Notes: generated by a model from the sequence alone, not told the origin. Shown: positions 24,832-34,099, counted from the stretch's first letter. The stretch is 64,000 bases of DNA from Rhizobium sp. NXC24 (GCF_002944315.1 NZ_CP024311.1:2890501-2954500); one strand, 5' to 3'. Program-made: numbers and translations.

Positions 24832-24857
24832 ATACGGCGTGTCGAATAACGCCGTAT
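24832..24857 (+). promoter_or_regulatory. Hairpin between cydC and cydA
   Basis: A perfect 9-bp inverted repeat ATACGGCGT/ACGCCGTAT with an 8-base loop lies 20 bases after cydC and 34 bases before cydA. No U-tract follows. It may be a processing or stability element that lets cydABX be expressed at a level different from regulator-cydDC, or a weak attenuator. Confidence 0.55.
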
Positions 24858-24891
24858 CGACCAAACCCCGTGGGACCGTGGGAGAAAAATT

Positions 24892-26493
24892 ATGGAACTC
24901 GACATCGTGGCGCTATCGCGCCTGCAGTTCGCCATGACGGCGCTCTATCACTTCCTGTTTGTGCCGCTGACGCTCGGCCTCTCCGTGTTGCTTGCCATCA
25001 TGGAGACGACCTATGTCATGACCGGGCGGCAGATCTGGCGCCAGATGACCAAATTCTGGGGCACGCTATTCGGTATCAACTTCGTGCTCGGCGTCGCCAC
25101 CGGCATCGTCATGGAATTCCAGTTCGGCATGAACTGGAGTTATTACAGCTACTATGTGGGCGATATCTTCGGCGCGCCGCTGGCGATCGAAGGGCTGATG
25201 GCCTTTTTCCTAGAGGCAACTTTCGTCGGCCTGTTCTTCTTCGGTTGGGAGAAGCTCTCCAAGGTCGGGCATCTCGTAGCAACCTGGGCGGTTGCGCTCG
25301 GCTCCAACTTCTCCGCCCTCTGGATCCTCATCGCCAATGGCTGGATGCAGAACCCGGTCGGTTCGGCACTCAATCCGCAGACGATGCGTATGGAGATCAC
25401 CAGCTTCTTCGATGTCGTCTTCAACCCGGTCGCCCAGGCGAAGTTCGTTCACACCGTATCGGCCGGCTATGTCTGCGCCTCGATCTTCGTGCTCGGCGTT
25501 TCGGCCTGGTACATGCTGAAGGGACGCCACATCGAGATTGCCAAGCGCTCGATGACGGTTGCCGCTTCCTTCGGCCTGGCTTCGGCTCTTTCGGTCGTCG
25601 TCCTCGGCGACGAAAGCGGCTATTTGTCCACCGAGCATCAGAAGATGAAGCTCGCTGCGATCGAAGCCATGTGGGAAACCGAGCCGGCGCCCGCCGCCTT
25701 TACGGCTTTCGGCTTTCCGGACCAGCAGGCGCGCGAGACCCATTATGCCGTGCACATTCCGTGGGTCATGGGCCTGATCGGCACCCGTTCGCTGACCACC
25801 GAAATCCCCGGCATCACCCAGCTTGAGGAGCAGGCGAAGATCCGCATCCGCGACGGCATCAAGGCCTATGACGCGCTGATGAAGATCCGCGCCGCCCAAC
25901 CGGCCGCCGCCGGTACGACGGCGCAGGACACCTCCACTGAGCAGGCGCGCGCCTCCTTCGAGGATATCGGTCATGAGCTCGGCTACGCCCTGCTTCTGAA
26001 GCGCTATGTCGACGATCCCCGTCAGGCGACCGACGCCCAGATCGATCAGGCCGCCCGCGATACCATTCCGAACGTGCCGACCCTTTTCTGGTCCTTCCGC
26101 ATCATGGTCGGCCTCGGCATGTTCTTCATCCTGCTGACGGTAACCTTCTTCTGGCTCTCGGCCCGCCGCCAGCTCGACCGTTACCCCCTGTTGCTGAGGA
26201 TCGCCGTTCTTGCCATTCCGCTGCCTTGGGTTGCCATCGAATTTGGCTGGGTCGTCGCCGAGTTCGGCCGCCAGCCCTGGGTTATCGAAGGCGTGCTGCC
26301 AACCGCCGCCGCCGTCTCCAATCTCGGAGCCGGTAGCGTGCTTCTCACCCTGCTCGGCTTCGCTGCGCTCTACACCGTGCTGATCGTCATCGAGATGACG
26401 CTGATGGTGAAGGCCATTCGCAAGGGCCCGGAACCGGATGACGAGCCGGAAGCCGACCTCATTTCCGAAACCCTCGTTCCCGCTGCGGAGTAA
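24892..26493 (+). CDS. cydA: Cytochrome bd ubiquinol oxidase subunit I
   Basis: 533 residues and nine membrane segments. The haem ligands expected in CydA are visible: His in ALYHFLFVPLTLG (b595 site, residue about 19), His in KFVHTVSAGYV (b558, about 186) and the Met of the mid-protein helix. The Q-loop follows, and the conserved GWVVAEFGRQPW lies near 425-440. CydA forms the quinol-oxidising subunit of the high-affinity terminal oxidase used under low oxygen. GGGAG lies before the ATG. Confidence 0.97.
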   Translation: MELDIVALSRLQFAMTALYHFLFVPLTLGLSVLLAIMETTYVMTGRQIWRQMTKFWGTLFGINFVLGVATGIVMEFQFGMNWSYYSYYVGDIFGAPLAIEGLMAFFLEATFVGLFFFGWEKLSKVGHLVATWAVALGSNFSALWILIANGWMQNPVGSALNPQTMRMEITSFFDVVFNPVAQAKFVHTVSAGYVCASIFVLGVSAWYMLKGRHIEIAKRSMTVAASFGLASALSVVVLGDESGYLSTEHQKMKLAAIEAMWETEPAPAAFTAFGFPDQQARETHYAVHIPWVMGLIGTRSLTTEIPGITQLEEQAKIRIRDGIKAYDALMKIRAAQPAAAGTTAQDTSTEQARASFEDIGHELGYALLLKRYVDDPRQATDAQIDQAARDTIPNVPTLFWSFRIMVGLGMFFILLTVTFFWLSARRQLDRYPLLLRIAVLAIPLPWVAIEFGWVVAEFGRQPWVIEGVLPTAAAVSNLGAGSVLLTLLGFAALYTVLIVIEMTLMVKAIRKGPEPDDEPEADLISETLVPAAE

Positions 26494-26498
26494 CCACC

Positions 26499-27653
26499 AT
26501 GATCCTTCATGAATTGATCGACTACGAAACCCTGCGTGTCATCTGGTGGCTGCTGCTCGGCGTTCTGCTGATCGCCTTTGCGGTGACCGACGGCTTCGAC
26601 CTCGGCGTCGGCACGCTCCTGCCCTTCGTTGCCAGGACAGATACCGAACGGCGCATCGCCATCAATTCGATCGGCGCGACCTGGGAAGGCAATCAGGTCT
26701 GGCTGATCCTCGGCGGCGGCGCCATCTTCGCCGCCTGGCCGCCGCTTTATGCGGTCTCCTTCTCCGGCTTTTATCTGGCGATGTTCGCGATCCTCTTCGC
26801 ACTAATCCTCAGGCCGGTGGCTTTCAAATATCGCGCCAAGCGGGACAGCGCTCGCTGGAAGGCCGGTTGGGACTGGGCGCTGTTCATCGGCGGTTTCGTC
26901 CCCTCGCTGATCTTCGGTGTCGCTGTCGGCAATGTGCTGCAGGGTGTGCCGTTCCGCTTCGCCGACGATATGAGGATCTATTACGAAGGCTCCTTCTTCG
27001 GCCTGCTCAATCCTTACGCCCTGCTTTGCGGTCTGCTCTCCGTCGCCATGCTTGTCATGCACGGCGCGGCATGGCTGCAGTTGAAGACGAATGGCATCGT
27101 AGCGGAGCGGGCCCGCAGCTATGGCAGCCTGGCGGCGCTCGCAACGATCGTGCTCTTTGCCCTCGGCGGCCTCGCCCTGTGGTACGGCGTCGATGGCTAC
27201 CGCATCACCAGCGAGATCAGCCCGATCGGGCCGTCCAATCCGCTTTTGAAAACCGTCGATCACGCGGCCGGTGCCTGGCTCGGCAATTATGCCAGCCATT
27301 CCTGGATGCTGGTCGCTCCAATCATCGGCTTCCTCGGCGCGATCGCAGCCCTTCTGTCGATGCTTGCCCGCCGTGAAGTGACACCGCTGCTCTTCAGCAA
27401 ACTCGCCATCTTCGGCATCATTTCGACGGTCGGCGTCTCGATGTTTCCCTTCATCCTGCCTTCCTCGCTCGACCCGCGCTCCAGCCTCACGGTCTGGGAT
27501 GCGTCGTCCAGCCATATGACACTGTTCATCATGCTGGTCGTGTCGCTGATCTTCCTGCCGATCATCTTTCTCTATACGGCCTGGGTCTACCGGGTTCTCT
27601 GGGGCAAGATCGACGCCGAGACGGTCAACGACAAGGGCGGCCACGCCTACTGA
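26499..27653 (+). CDS. cydB: Cytochrome bd ubiquinol oxidase subunit II
   Basis: 384 residues with about eight membrane segments and the CydB start EIDYETLRVIWWLLLG-type pattern (here YETLRVIWWLLLGVLLIAFA), followed by DGFDLGVGTLLPF and GATWEGNQVWLILGGG, all diagnostic of CydB. Length fits the E. coli protein (379). It starts 5 bp after cydA and is followed by cydX. Confidence 0.97.
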   Translation: MILHELIDYETLRVIWWLLLGVLLIAFAVTDGFDLGVGTLLPFVARTDTERRIAINSIGATWEGNQVWLILGGGAIFAAWPPLYAVSFSGFYLAMFAILFALILRPVAFKYRAKRDSARWKAGWDWALFIGGFVPSLIFGVAVGNVLQGVPFRFADDMRIYYEGSFFGLLNPYALLCGLLSVAMLVMHGAAWLQLKTNGIVAERARSYGSLAALATIVLFALGGLALWYGVDGYRITSEISPIGPSNPLLKTVDHAAGAWLGNYASHSWMLVAPIIGFLGAIAALLSMLARREVTPLLFSKLAIFGIISTVGVSMFPFILPSSLDPRSSLTVWDASSSHMTLFIMLVVSLIFLPIIFLYTAWVYRVLWGKIDAETVNDKGGHAY

Positions 27654-27674
27654 TCTCAAAGAAGGAGAAAGAAC

Positions 27675-27800
27675 ATGTGGTATTTCGCCTGGCTCCTCGG
27701 CTTCCCCCTAGCCGCCGCCTTCGCCGTCCTCAATGCAATGTGGTATGAACTCGTCGACGACAATGCAAAGACACAAGGGGGGCCGAAGAAGGCTCCCTGA
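27675..27800 (+). CDS. cydX: Cytochrome bd small subunit CydX
   Basis: A 41-residue single-TM peptide, MWYFAWLLGFPLAAAFAVLN then AMWYELVDDNAKTQ. The MWYF-WxLG start, the short helix and the charged tail with a W-Y-E are the CydX/YbgT signature. It stabilises the CydAB complex and its haem b595/d pocket. GAAGGAG precedes the ATG by 5 bases. It lies 21 bp after cydB, the usual place. Confidence 0.93.
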   Translation: MWYFAWLLGFPLAAAFAVLNAMWYELVDDNAKTQGGPKKAP

Positions 27801-27815
27801 AGATTTTGCCGATTT

Positions 27816-27842
27816 GCCAGGCGCGGGTTCGTCGCGCCTGGC
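27816..27842 (+). terminator. Hairpin terminator of the cyd operon
   Basis: A perfect 10-bp G+C-rich stem GCCAGGCGCG/CGCGCCTGGC with the loop GGTTCGT lies 15 bases after cydX. There is only a weak T-run after it, so it may need Rho or act as a 3' stabiliser. Confidence 0.7.
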
Positions 27843-27984
27843 CCGACATTTCGGTTCCAATGGAACAAACAGCAGCCGAAATTATCTTTTGCCGCTATGA
27901 ATCCTGCGGTTTGGTGGCGTTCCAGTCTTCGCTTTGCATATGGCGGCAAATTTAAGTCTCTCACTCTCACGACGAGACCGGCCC

Positions 27985-29181
27985 ATGACGAGCGGAAACC
28001 TGCTTCTGACTTTCAATGCCGGCTCCTCGACCGTCAAAATCGGCGTGTTCGAGGTCCGGGAAGACAAAGCCTGCCGCGTCGGCAAGGGCCAGATCGACTT
28101 TCGCCTTCAACCCCTCGCCTTCCATTTGACGGCAGGCCGGGCCACCTTCGATCGCTCTCTGCAAACGGATGCGGTCGAGCACTTACACGAAGTCGTGGAG
28201 GAAACTTTCGGCATCCTCGGCGAGCATTTCGACATGTCCGCGATAAACGCCATCGGCCATCGCGTGGTCCATGGGGGCGATATGTTCACCGGCCCGGTGC
28301 GCCTCGACGAAGACCGCATCCGCGACATCGAGGATCTGACCGTGCTCGCGCCCCTGCACCAGCCACAGGCGCTGCGCCTGATCCGCGCCGTCAAGCATTT
28401 GCGACCGGCGCTCGCACAGACTGCCTCCTTCGACACTGCCTTCCACGCTACGCAGAACGATCTCGTTCGCCGTTTCGCCCTTCCGCGCACGCTGCACGAT
28501 CAAGGGATCAAACGTTACGGCTTTCACGGCCTTTCCTATGCCTTCATCGCCGCCGAACTGCGGCGGCGGGCACCCCAGGCCGCGGCCGGCAGGGTCATCG
28601 TCGCCCATCTTGGCAGCGGAGCCAGCCTGTGCGCCCTCGACAAGGGCGAAAGCCGGGACTGCAGCATGGGGTTCTCGACGCTGGACGGCATTCCCATGGC
28701 GACGCGCTGCGGCAATCTCGATCCCGGCGTGCTGCTGCATCTTCTTGGGCCGGAAGGCAGGACGCCGAAAGATGTGGAAGACATGCTCTATCACAAATCC
28801 GGTCTGCTCGGTGTCTCCGGCATCAGCGCCGACACGCGCGACCTATTGAAAAGCTCGAAGCTGGAAGCGCGAGAGGCGATCGATCTGTTTTGTCTGCGCA
28901 TTGCCGGCGAGGTCGCGCGAATGGCGGCGACGCTCGGCGGCCTGGACAGTCTTGTCTTCACCGCCGGCATCGGCGAGCACCAGCCGGAAATTCGCACTGA
29001 TATCTGCGACCGCCTGCGATGGCTGGGCCTTGAGATCGACGAGGACGCGAACGCCGCCAACGCGCCTATCGTCAGCACATCATCAAGTTCTATTACAGCT
29101 TTCGTCATTCCGACGGACGAAGAGCAGATCATTGCCGATGAGGCCCTGTCGATTTTTGCGGGCGAGCGATCCAGATCATAA
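27985..29181 (+). CDS. ackA: Acetate kinase
   Basis: 398 residues from ATG 27985; an earlier in-frame ATG at 27934 lacks the conserved start. The ASKHA fold is clear: LLTFNAGSSTVKIGVFE (phosphate 1), INAIGHRVVHGG (substrate), HLGSGASLCALDKGES (phosphate 2), FTAGIGEHQPE (adenosine). It interconverts acetyl phosphate and ATP with acetate. The partner pta is not next to it; the position right after the cytochrome bd operon fits a low-oxygen or overflow role, but this is inference. Confidence 0.92.
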   Translation: MTSGNLLLTFNAGSSTVKIGVFEVREDKACRVGKGQIDFRLQPLAFHLTAGRATFDRSLQTDAVEHLHEVVEETFGILGEHFDMSAINAIGHRVVHGGDMFTGPVRLDEDRIRDIEDLTVLAPLHQPQALRLIRAVKHLRPALAQTASFDTAFHATQNDLVRRFALPRTLHDQGIKRYGFHGLSYAFIAAELRRRAPQAAAGRVIVAHLGSGASLCALDKGESRDCSMGFSTLDGIPMATRCGNLDPGVLLHLLGPEGRTPKDVEDMLYHKSGLLGVSGISADTRDLLKSSKLEAREAIDLFCLRIAGEVARMAATLGGLDSLVFTAGIGEHQPEIRTDICDRLRWLGLEIDEDANAANAPIVSTSSSSITAFVIPTDEEQIIADEALSIFAGERSRS

Positions 29182-29789
29182 GTATCGCGCTCGATCGGCG
29201 ATAGTTTCGTATTCGAAAGACCTTCGAAGCCTCGACCCACAAATTTATCGGATACCGATCAAAGTCTAGCAAGTTTGTTGATAGGATATGTGCGGAATCT
29301 TACATTGCGTTGCACACCCCGAACCGTCCGCAGAAGACGGCCGGTAACAGGAGCAAGATAGCGAACTCTGATAACCTTCCATCCAACGTTGAATCGCAGC
29401 CTCCGCAAGCATCGACATTCGGGCCGAACGCAGATACGGGATTGGGTGATCCCGCCTTGCCCGTTCGCTGGGATAGCGCCGAACGACCCTAACGTTCCTT
29501 ATTTTTCAATAGCTCTCGCCTCTCTATCAACTGATGGTGACTATTGTCGCGCTACTGTAGTCAAGCTTTTCGGGCGGCGGATATTCAAAAAACAGCACCT
29601 GAAAACGGCCTTGCGAGAGCGTCCCCCAGGATCATAGAAATACGTCCAAAGGTTGTGATTAGAAGATGCTTATATTGCGTCACGCTGGGTTGCAGGCGGA
29701 TTAATCCCCATTTTATCATGACATGACACAACAAGCGGTATAATATTCGCGGGCCTAGATGGAACGCATTTATCCTTGGGGGGCAACAC
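29182..29789. other. 608-bp stretch without a recognised gene
   Basis: Short open frames exist (for example 29310-29492 and 29544-29726) but none has a ribosome-binding site or gene-like sequence. The last 60 bases should hold the promoter of the LuxR-type gene at 29790, whose GTG is preceded by GGGGGG. Confidence 0.4.
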
Positions 29790-30527
29790 GTGTCCATCAG
29801 TTCAGGAATGAAACGCCGGATCGGGCGCAATGCTCCGACGGTCATCATCATAGACCACCATACACTTGCCCGTACGACTATCGTGAAGCTTCTCGAGCAC
29901 GAACTCGTCGGCTGGGAGTTTGTTGATATGGTCTCTACTGAGAGTCTTGATAGGGCTCTCGGAATGGACGTCCGTCTGATTGCTTTGGGCTTGGAGGGCA
30001 GGAGCGTAGAAAGCGCGGGACTGCTGGACGATCTCACGGCTATCGCAGAACGCTTTTCCGAAGCGCCGGTCGCACTGTTGTCGAGTACGGATGACGCCTC
30101 TATCGCGTCCCAGGCGCTGAAAATGGGCATTCGTGGCTTTTTCACCACCTCCATTCCCATAGAGATCGCGCTTGCCGGGCTGCGGCTGGTTCTCGCGGGC
30201 GGCATATTCTACCCGCAGCCGTTGGATGCGCTGACGAACGGTTTAGCCAGGCACGCCGACTCTCATGATGATAGTCAAAGGATGATAGAGGCGCGGGCGC
30301 ATAGTCCCGATCTTGCCGACTTCACGCCGCGCGAAGCGGATGTGCTCGCCGAACTGCAACGTGGCTGTTCGAATAAGGTGATTGCAGGAAAGCTCAACCT
30401 TTCGGGCCACACGGTAAAAATGCACGTGCAGCACATCATGCGCAAGCTGCAGGTCCAGAACCGGACCGAAGTCGTCGCCCGTTTGGGTTACAGGCTAACC
30501 AACGGACATGATGCGGCGGCATCGTAA
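29790..30527 (+). CDS. LuxR-type regulator with degenerate receiver domain
   Basis: 245 residues, GTG start at 29790 with GGGGGG upstream. Residues 15-140 read as a receiver-like domain beginning TVIIIDHHTLARTTIVKLLE, but the phosphorylation Asp site is replaced (VRLIALGLEG) and the conserved Lys position reads FFTTS, so it probably is not phosphorylated. The C-terminal 65 residues are a LuxR HTH: FTPREADVLAELQRGCSNKV followed by IAGKLNLSGHTVKMHVQHIM. It stands at the head of the type I secretion cluster but points away from it and is convergent with the IS3-like gene. Confidence 0.88.
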   Translation: MSISSGMKRRIGRNAPTVIIIDHHTLARTTIVKLLEHELVGWEFVDMVSTESLDRALGMDVRLIALGLEGRSVESAGLLDDLTAIAERFSEAPVALLSSTDDASIASQALKMGIRGFFTTSIPIEIALAGLRLVLAGGIFYPQPLDALTNGLARHADSHDDSQRMIEARAHSPDLADFTPREADVLAELQRGCSNKVIAGKLNLSGHTVKMHVQHIMRKLQVQNRTEVVARLGYRLTNGHDAAAS

Positions 30528-30528
30528 A

Positions 30529-30807
30529 CTAAGCGCTTTCCTTGGATGTCTTTTCAAGCATTTCGCTTAACGTTGCCGCTGCGAGCATGGTTTCAGCCAA
30601 GAGCTTCTTGAGCTTCCGGTTTTCCTCCTCCAAAGCCTTCAGCCTTTTGACGTCGAAGCCGACATTCTTGAGCTGCAGGGATTGCCACCGATAGAAGGTC
30701 GGTTCGCTGATCCCGTATTTGCTGCACACGTCCGTCACCGTCATGCCACCCTGATGCTCCTTCAGAATGTCCATGATCCTGTCATCATTGAATTTTCGTT
30801 TACCCAT
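30529..30807 (-). CDS. Orphan IS3-OrfA-like HTH protein
   Basis: 92 residues. GKRKFNDDRIMDILKEHQGG then MTVTDVCSKYGISEPTFYRW is the helix-turn-helix of IS3-family transposase OrfA, followed by a leucine-zipper helix (RLKALEEENRKLKKLLAETM). No OrfB or terminal inverted repeats are seen nearby, so it is not a complete insertion sequence. Rhizobial SyrB-like regulators have the same look, and a domesticated regulator of the adjacent secretion genes is possible. ATG 30807 is preferred over a longer frame to 30894. Confidence 0.75.
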   Translation of the reverse strand: MGKRKFNDDRIMDILKEHQGGMTVTDVCSKYGISEPTFYRWQSLQLKNVGFDVKRLKALEEENRKLKKLLAETMLAAATLSEMLEKTSKESA

Positions 30808-30920
30808 CACTGCGTCCCTTCGACGGCGACATGCTAGAAATTCAGAGGCGCCAGGAAGGAATGGTGGGAGTACCAATCCATATTCGCGTCGCATTTCCGA
30901 GCCCTGCTCCGGGTTTCGCT

Positions 30921-32363
30921 TCAGTCCTCACGAAACGCTCTGTTGAAGCTATCCAGAAGCGGTCTGATTGCATAAAACGCGACACTGCTCTTGCCCGTTT
31001 CAATCAATGTCTGGGCGGGCATGCCCGGAACCATCGCGACATCGTGCATCTTCGCCAATCGTTCGTCTGTTACGCGGATCGTCGCCGCATAGTAGGCCTG
31101 ACCGGTCTGCTTATCGACAAGGCGATCTGCCGAGACATAATCCACTATACCTTTCAGCAGCGGAACACGCCTCTGATTATAAGGTAGAAGATGAACTTGT
31201 GCTTCCAACCCCGGATGCACCAAATTAATATCCTCCGGCCGTACATGTGCCGATATCACGAGATGGGCTTCGCGCGGCACCAGATCGACGAGCGGTTCGC
31301 CCGCGCCGACCACGCCGCCTGCCGTATGGAAACGCAGGTCCATGACTACCCCGTCCTCAGGCGCCCGGACTTCGGTTCTGGCAAGCTGATCGTCGATCGC
31401 CCGCAAACGTTCGCTCAACTGCAGGATCTGGCTTTCGCTATCTCGCAGACCCTGGGCGACTTCATTCAGCCGATCGCTCTGCAGTTTCACCAAATTGGCC
31501 TGTGCCTCGCTGATCACCTGATAGGCGCGCGATATCTGGGCGTCCACCTCGCCGGTTTGACCGTCGATATCCGCCTTCTCGCGTCCGAGGTTGAAAATCC
31601 TGCTCTTTCTCTCAGCTCCTTTGGAAACGAGGCTGGTAGCCGACTCCATCTCCTGCCGCGAGATTTCGGCCCTGTCGGCGAGCGATGCCTTCTGCGCGCC
31701 GAGCCCGATGATCTCCTGCTGGACCTGCCTCATCTTCTCCTGCGTGATCCCTATCTCGGACAGCATCACCTGGCGGCGCGTCTCGAATATCCTTTGCTGC
31801 CCAACCATGATGGCTCTGACCGACGGAGTGTCGTTCATCAACGCGACAAGGTCCGGTGGAAAGGTGATCTGGTCGGTACCGCTCTCTTCGGCAACCAGGC
31901 GCGCATGCATGCCCTCGGCGTCCCAGAGTTGCCCCTGAACACTGTCGCGCTCCGACCGCGACTTCGTATCGTCGAGTTGGATGAGCACCTGCCCCGAGGT
32001 GACGGCATCGCCGTTCTTGACGAGAATCTGCCTGATGATTCCGCCCTCCAGATGTTGGATGGTCTTGCGGCTGAACTCCGGCTCCACGACACCGGACGCG
32101 ACCGCTGCGCTCTTCAGCGGAGCGAGAAGCGACCATATCCCGAACCCCAGGATGAAGATGCAGATCAGCAGGTTGCCAGTCCGCTTCACCGACCGCAGTA
32201 CCGGCATCGGTGACGGCGGCGCCAGCCTCATGAAATCCGCATCGAGGACCGGGGCATAGCTCAGGAACTTCTTGGCGGCTTCCAATCTCTGGGCAGACCG
32301 GCTGCTTGGGTTTGACGCGTTTATGAATTTAGCTGGGGCGCTGGAAGGAAGGATGGTGGTCAT
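30921..32363 (-). CDS. HlyD-family type I secretion membrane fusion protein
   Basis: 480 residues: a short cytoplasmic N-terminus, one TM at about residues 60-82 (LLICIFILGFGIWSLLAPLK), the first half of the lipoyl-like domain (GVVEPEFSRKTIQHLEGG; DGDAVTSGQVLIQLDD-like), a long coiled-coil hairpin at about 150-330, the second lipoyl half (APEDGVVMDLRFHTAGGVVG) and the C-terminal beta domain. It links the inner-membrane ABC protein to an outer-membrane TolC channel. It overlaps the ABC gene by 4 bases. PrsE-type by likeness. Confidence 0.92.
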   Translation of the reverse strand: MTTILPSSAPAKFINASNPSSRSAQRLEAAKKFLSYAPVLDADFMRLAPPSPMPVLRSVKRTGNLLICIFILGFGIWSLLAPLKSAAVASGVVEPEFSRKTIQHLEGGIIRQILVKNGDAVTSGQVLIQLDDTKSRSERDSVQGQLWDAEGMHARLVAEESGTDQITFPPDLVALMNDTPSVRAIMVGQQRIFETRRQVMLSEIGITQEKMRQVQQEIIGLGAQKASLADRAEISRQEMESATSLVSKGAERKSRIFNLGREKADIDGQTGEVDAQISRAYQVISEAQANLVKLQSDRLNEVAQGLRDSESQILQLSERLRAIDDQLARTEVRAPEDGVVMDLRFHTAGGVVGAGEPLVDLVPREAHLVISAHVRPEDINLVHPGLEAQVHLLPYNQRRVPLLKGIVDYVSADRLVDKQTGQAYYAATIRVTDERLAKMHDVAMVPGMPAQTLIETGKSSVAFYAIRPLLDSFNRAFRED

Positions 32364-34099
32364 GACGCGGCCTTTCCTTCCAGTGTCTGCGTCGGCGATG
32401 GCGGGCGAAGATAGGTGTCGTAGATATGCTCGCTTTCTCCAAACGCATTGACCATGCCATTGCGCATGATCGCGATCTTGTTGGTGACGGGAAGAACTCC
32501 CATTCGGTGGGTAATGATGACCACGATCATTCGCCTGGATCTCATGCGTTCGATCGCGTTGAAGAGGATGCGTTCGCCTTCATAGTCCAGACTGGAATTC
32601 GGATCGTCGAGCACTACCAGCGAGGGATTGCCGTAGGCGGCGCGCGCCAATCCGAGCTGCTGCCGCTGAGCGCGCAGCAACAGGTTTCCCCCTTCGCCTA
32701 TGTCGGTCTCGTAGCCCTGCGGCAGCCGCATGATGGTCTCATGCAGCCCGACCAGCTTTGCCGCTTCGATGGCCCTGGTGGGATCTGCGCCATCCAGGCG
32801 TCCGATGACATCCTTGATGGCTCCACCGAAAAGTTCGATATCCTGCGGCAGATAGCCGACATGACGCGTGTTGGCGCAGAGGCGCAGCGCAGAAATGTCG
32901 ACGCCGCCCAGGAGCGTGCATCCGCTTGTCGGATGCAGGACGCCGGCCATGATCCGGCCGAGTGTCGACTTCCCGGACCCGGACGGGCCGATGAGCGCAA
33001 CACAGTCACCTGGCATCAGGTGCAGCGTGACGCCTTTCAATATGGGTCGGGCGGCAAACGGCAGGGCGTAGCCGACATTGTCGAGGATGAGACCGCTGGG
33101 ATCGGGGACAGGTATCGTGCGGAGATCATCCTGCGAAGAAACCACGATCAGCATCTTGTTGAGACGATTGAAGGAGTTACGTGCAAACGCGAACGAGCGC
33201 CACGCGCCGATCGCGCCCTCGACCGGCGCAAGACCGCGGCCGAGCAACAGGCTTGCGACAAAGATGATGCCGGGGCTGCTGTTATCCTCGAGCACCAGCC
33301 ATGTGGCTGCCCCCATGACCAGAATCTGCGTTAATGTCCTGATGGACTTCGAGAATCCCAGAATGATCTCAGTGCGGTGCATGGCGGTGTCTTGCGCTTT
33401 TCTGGCCGCCTCGGCATCGCGATAGACGATTTGCGCCGCACCGTCCTGCATCCCCATGGCGCGGATCACCTGAATATATCGGAGAGCGGTCGCAAGCCGC
33501 CCATAGCTTCGGGACAGCGCGAGATTGGCCTGCGCGATCGGCTGCTGTGTCGCCAGTTCCGTCAGGAGGGCAAGCGACAGGAGAGCGACTGCACTTAGAA
33601 GACCGATCGCACCCAGCAGGGGATGAACGAGAAAGAGCAGCAGCAGGAAAATCGGCGCCCAGGGAATATCGAAGAGAAGCGCACTTGCCGGCGAATCGAG
33701 GAACTGGCGCAGCGAGGCAAGGTCGCGGTAACAATCGGCCGCAACGCTGCTATCTGCACGGGACGCATATTCGAATGAAGCGTTCAGGACATCCGGACGC
33801 AATCGATGGTCCAGCCAACTGCCGATGCGCGAAAGTGCTGCTCTGCGCACAATATCAAGAGTGGAGCCGACCACTACCGCAACCGAGATGATGAGCGTCA
33901 GCATTATCAGCGTATCGATGCTGCGGCTCGACATCACCCGATCGTATATCTGCAAGAGATAGATGGAAGGGGCGAGAAGAAAGAGATTGTAGCCGCAGCT
34001 ATAAAGAAAAACCAAGCCGAAGGCTCCGGCGCAGGCCCGAAGGGCTATGACCAGTTGTGTCTGCTGGCGCTGGGCTTGTGCAAGATTTGTTGGCGTCAT
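32360..34099 (-). CDS. Type I secretion ABC permease/ATPase with degenerate signature motif
   Basis: 579 residues: TMD at about 20-320, NBD at about 335-570 (PrsD/HasD-like). Walker A GPSGSGKSTL is intact and the H-loop His (IITHRMG) is present. The LSGGQ signature is lost: after GEGGN the sequence is LLLRAQRQQLGLARAA where LSGGQRQRIGLARA is expected, and the Walker B glutamate is Asp (VVLDDPNSSLD). With a homodimer both sites would be altered. The gene overlaps the HlyD gene and lies downstream of the repeat-protein genes, its likely substrates. Confidence 0.9.
   Translation of the reverse strand: MTPTNLAQAQRQQTQLVIALRACAGAFGLVFLYSCGYNLFLLAPSIYLLQIYDRVMSSRSIDTLIMLTLIISVAVVVGSTLDIVRRAALSRIGSWLDHRLRPDVLNASFEYASRADSSVAADCYRDLASLRQFLDSPASALLFDIPWAPIFLLLLFLVHPLLGAIGLLSAVALLSLALLTELATQQPIAQANLALSRSYGRLATALRYIQVIRAMGMQDGAAQIVYRDAEAARKAQDTAMHRTEIILGFSKSIRTLTQILVMGAATWLVLEDNSSPGIIFVASLLLGRGLAPVEGAIGAWRSFAFARNSFNRLNKMLIVVSSQDDLRTIPVPDPSGLILDNVGYALPFAARPILKGVTLHLMPGDCVALIGPSGSGKSTLGRIMAGVLHPTSGCTLLGGVDISALRLCANTRHVGYLPQDIELFGGAIKDVIGRLDGADPTRAIEAAKLVGLHETIMRLPQGYETDIGEGGNLLLRAQRQQLGLARAAYGNPSLVVLDDPNSSLDYEGERILFNAIERMRSRRMIVVIITHRMGVLPVTNKIAIMRNGMVNAFGESEHIYDTYLRPPSPTQTLEGKAAS

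Noticed and set aside
24870..25826. 318-codon plus-strand frame overlapping cydA
   Set aside because: It is a shifted-frame shadow of cydA, which has full motif support.
30529..30807. A complete IS3-family insertion sequence
   Set aside because: No OrfB, no inverted repeats and no target duplication could be found around the OrfA-like gene.
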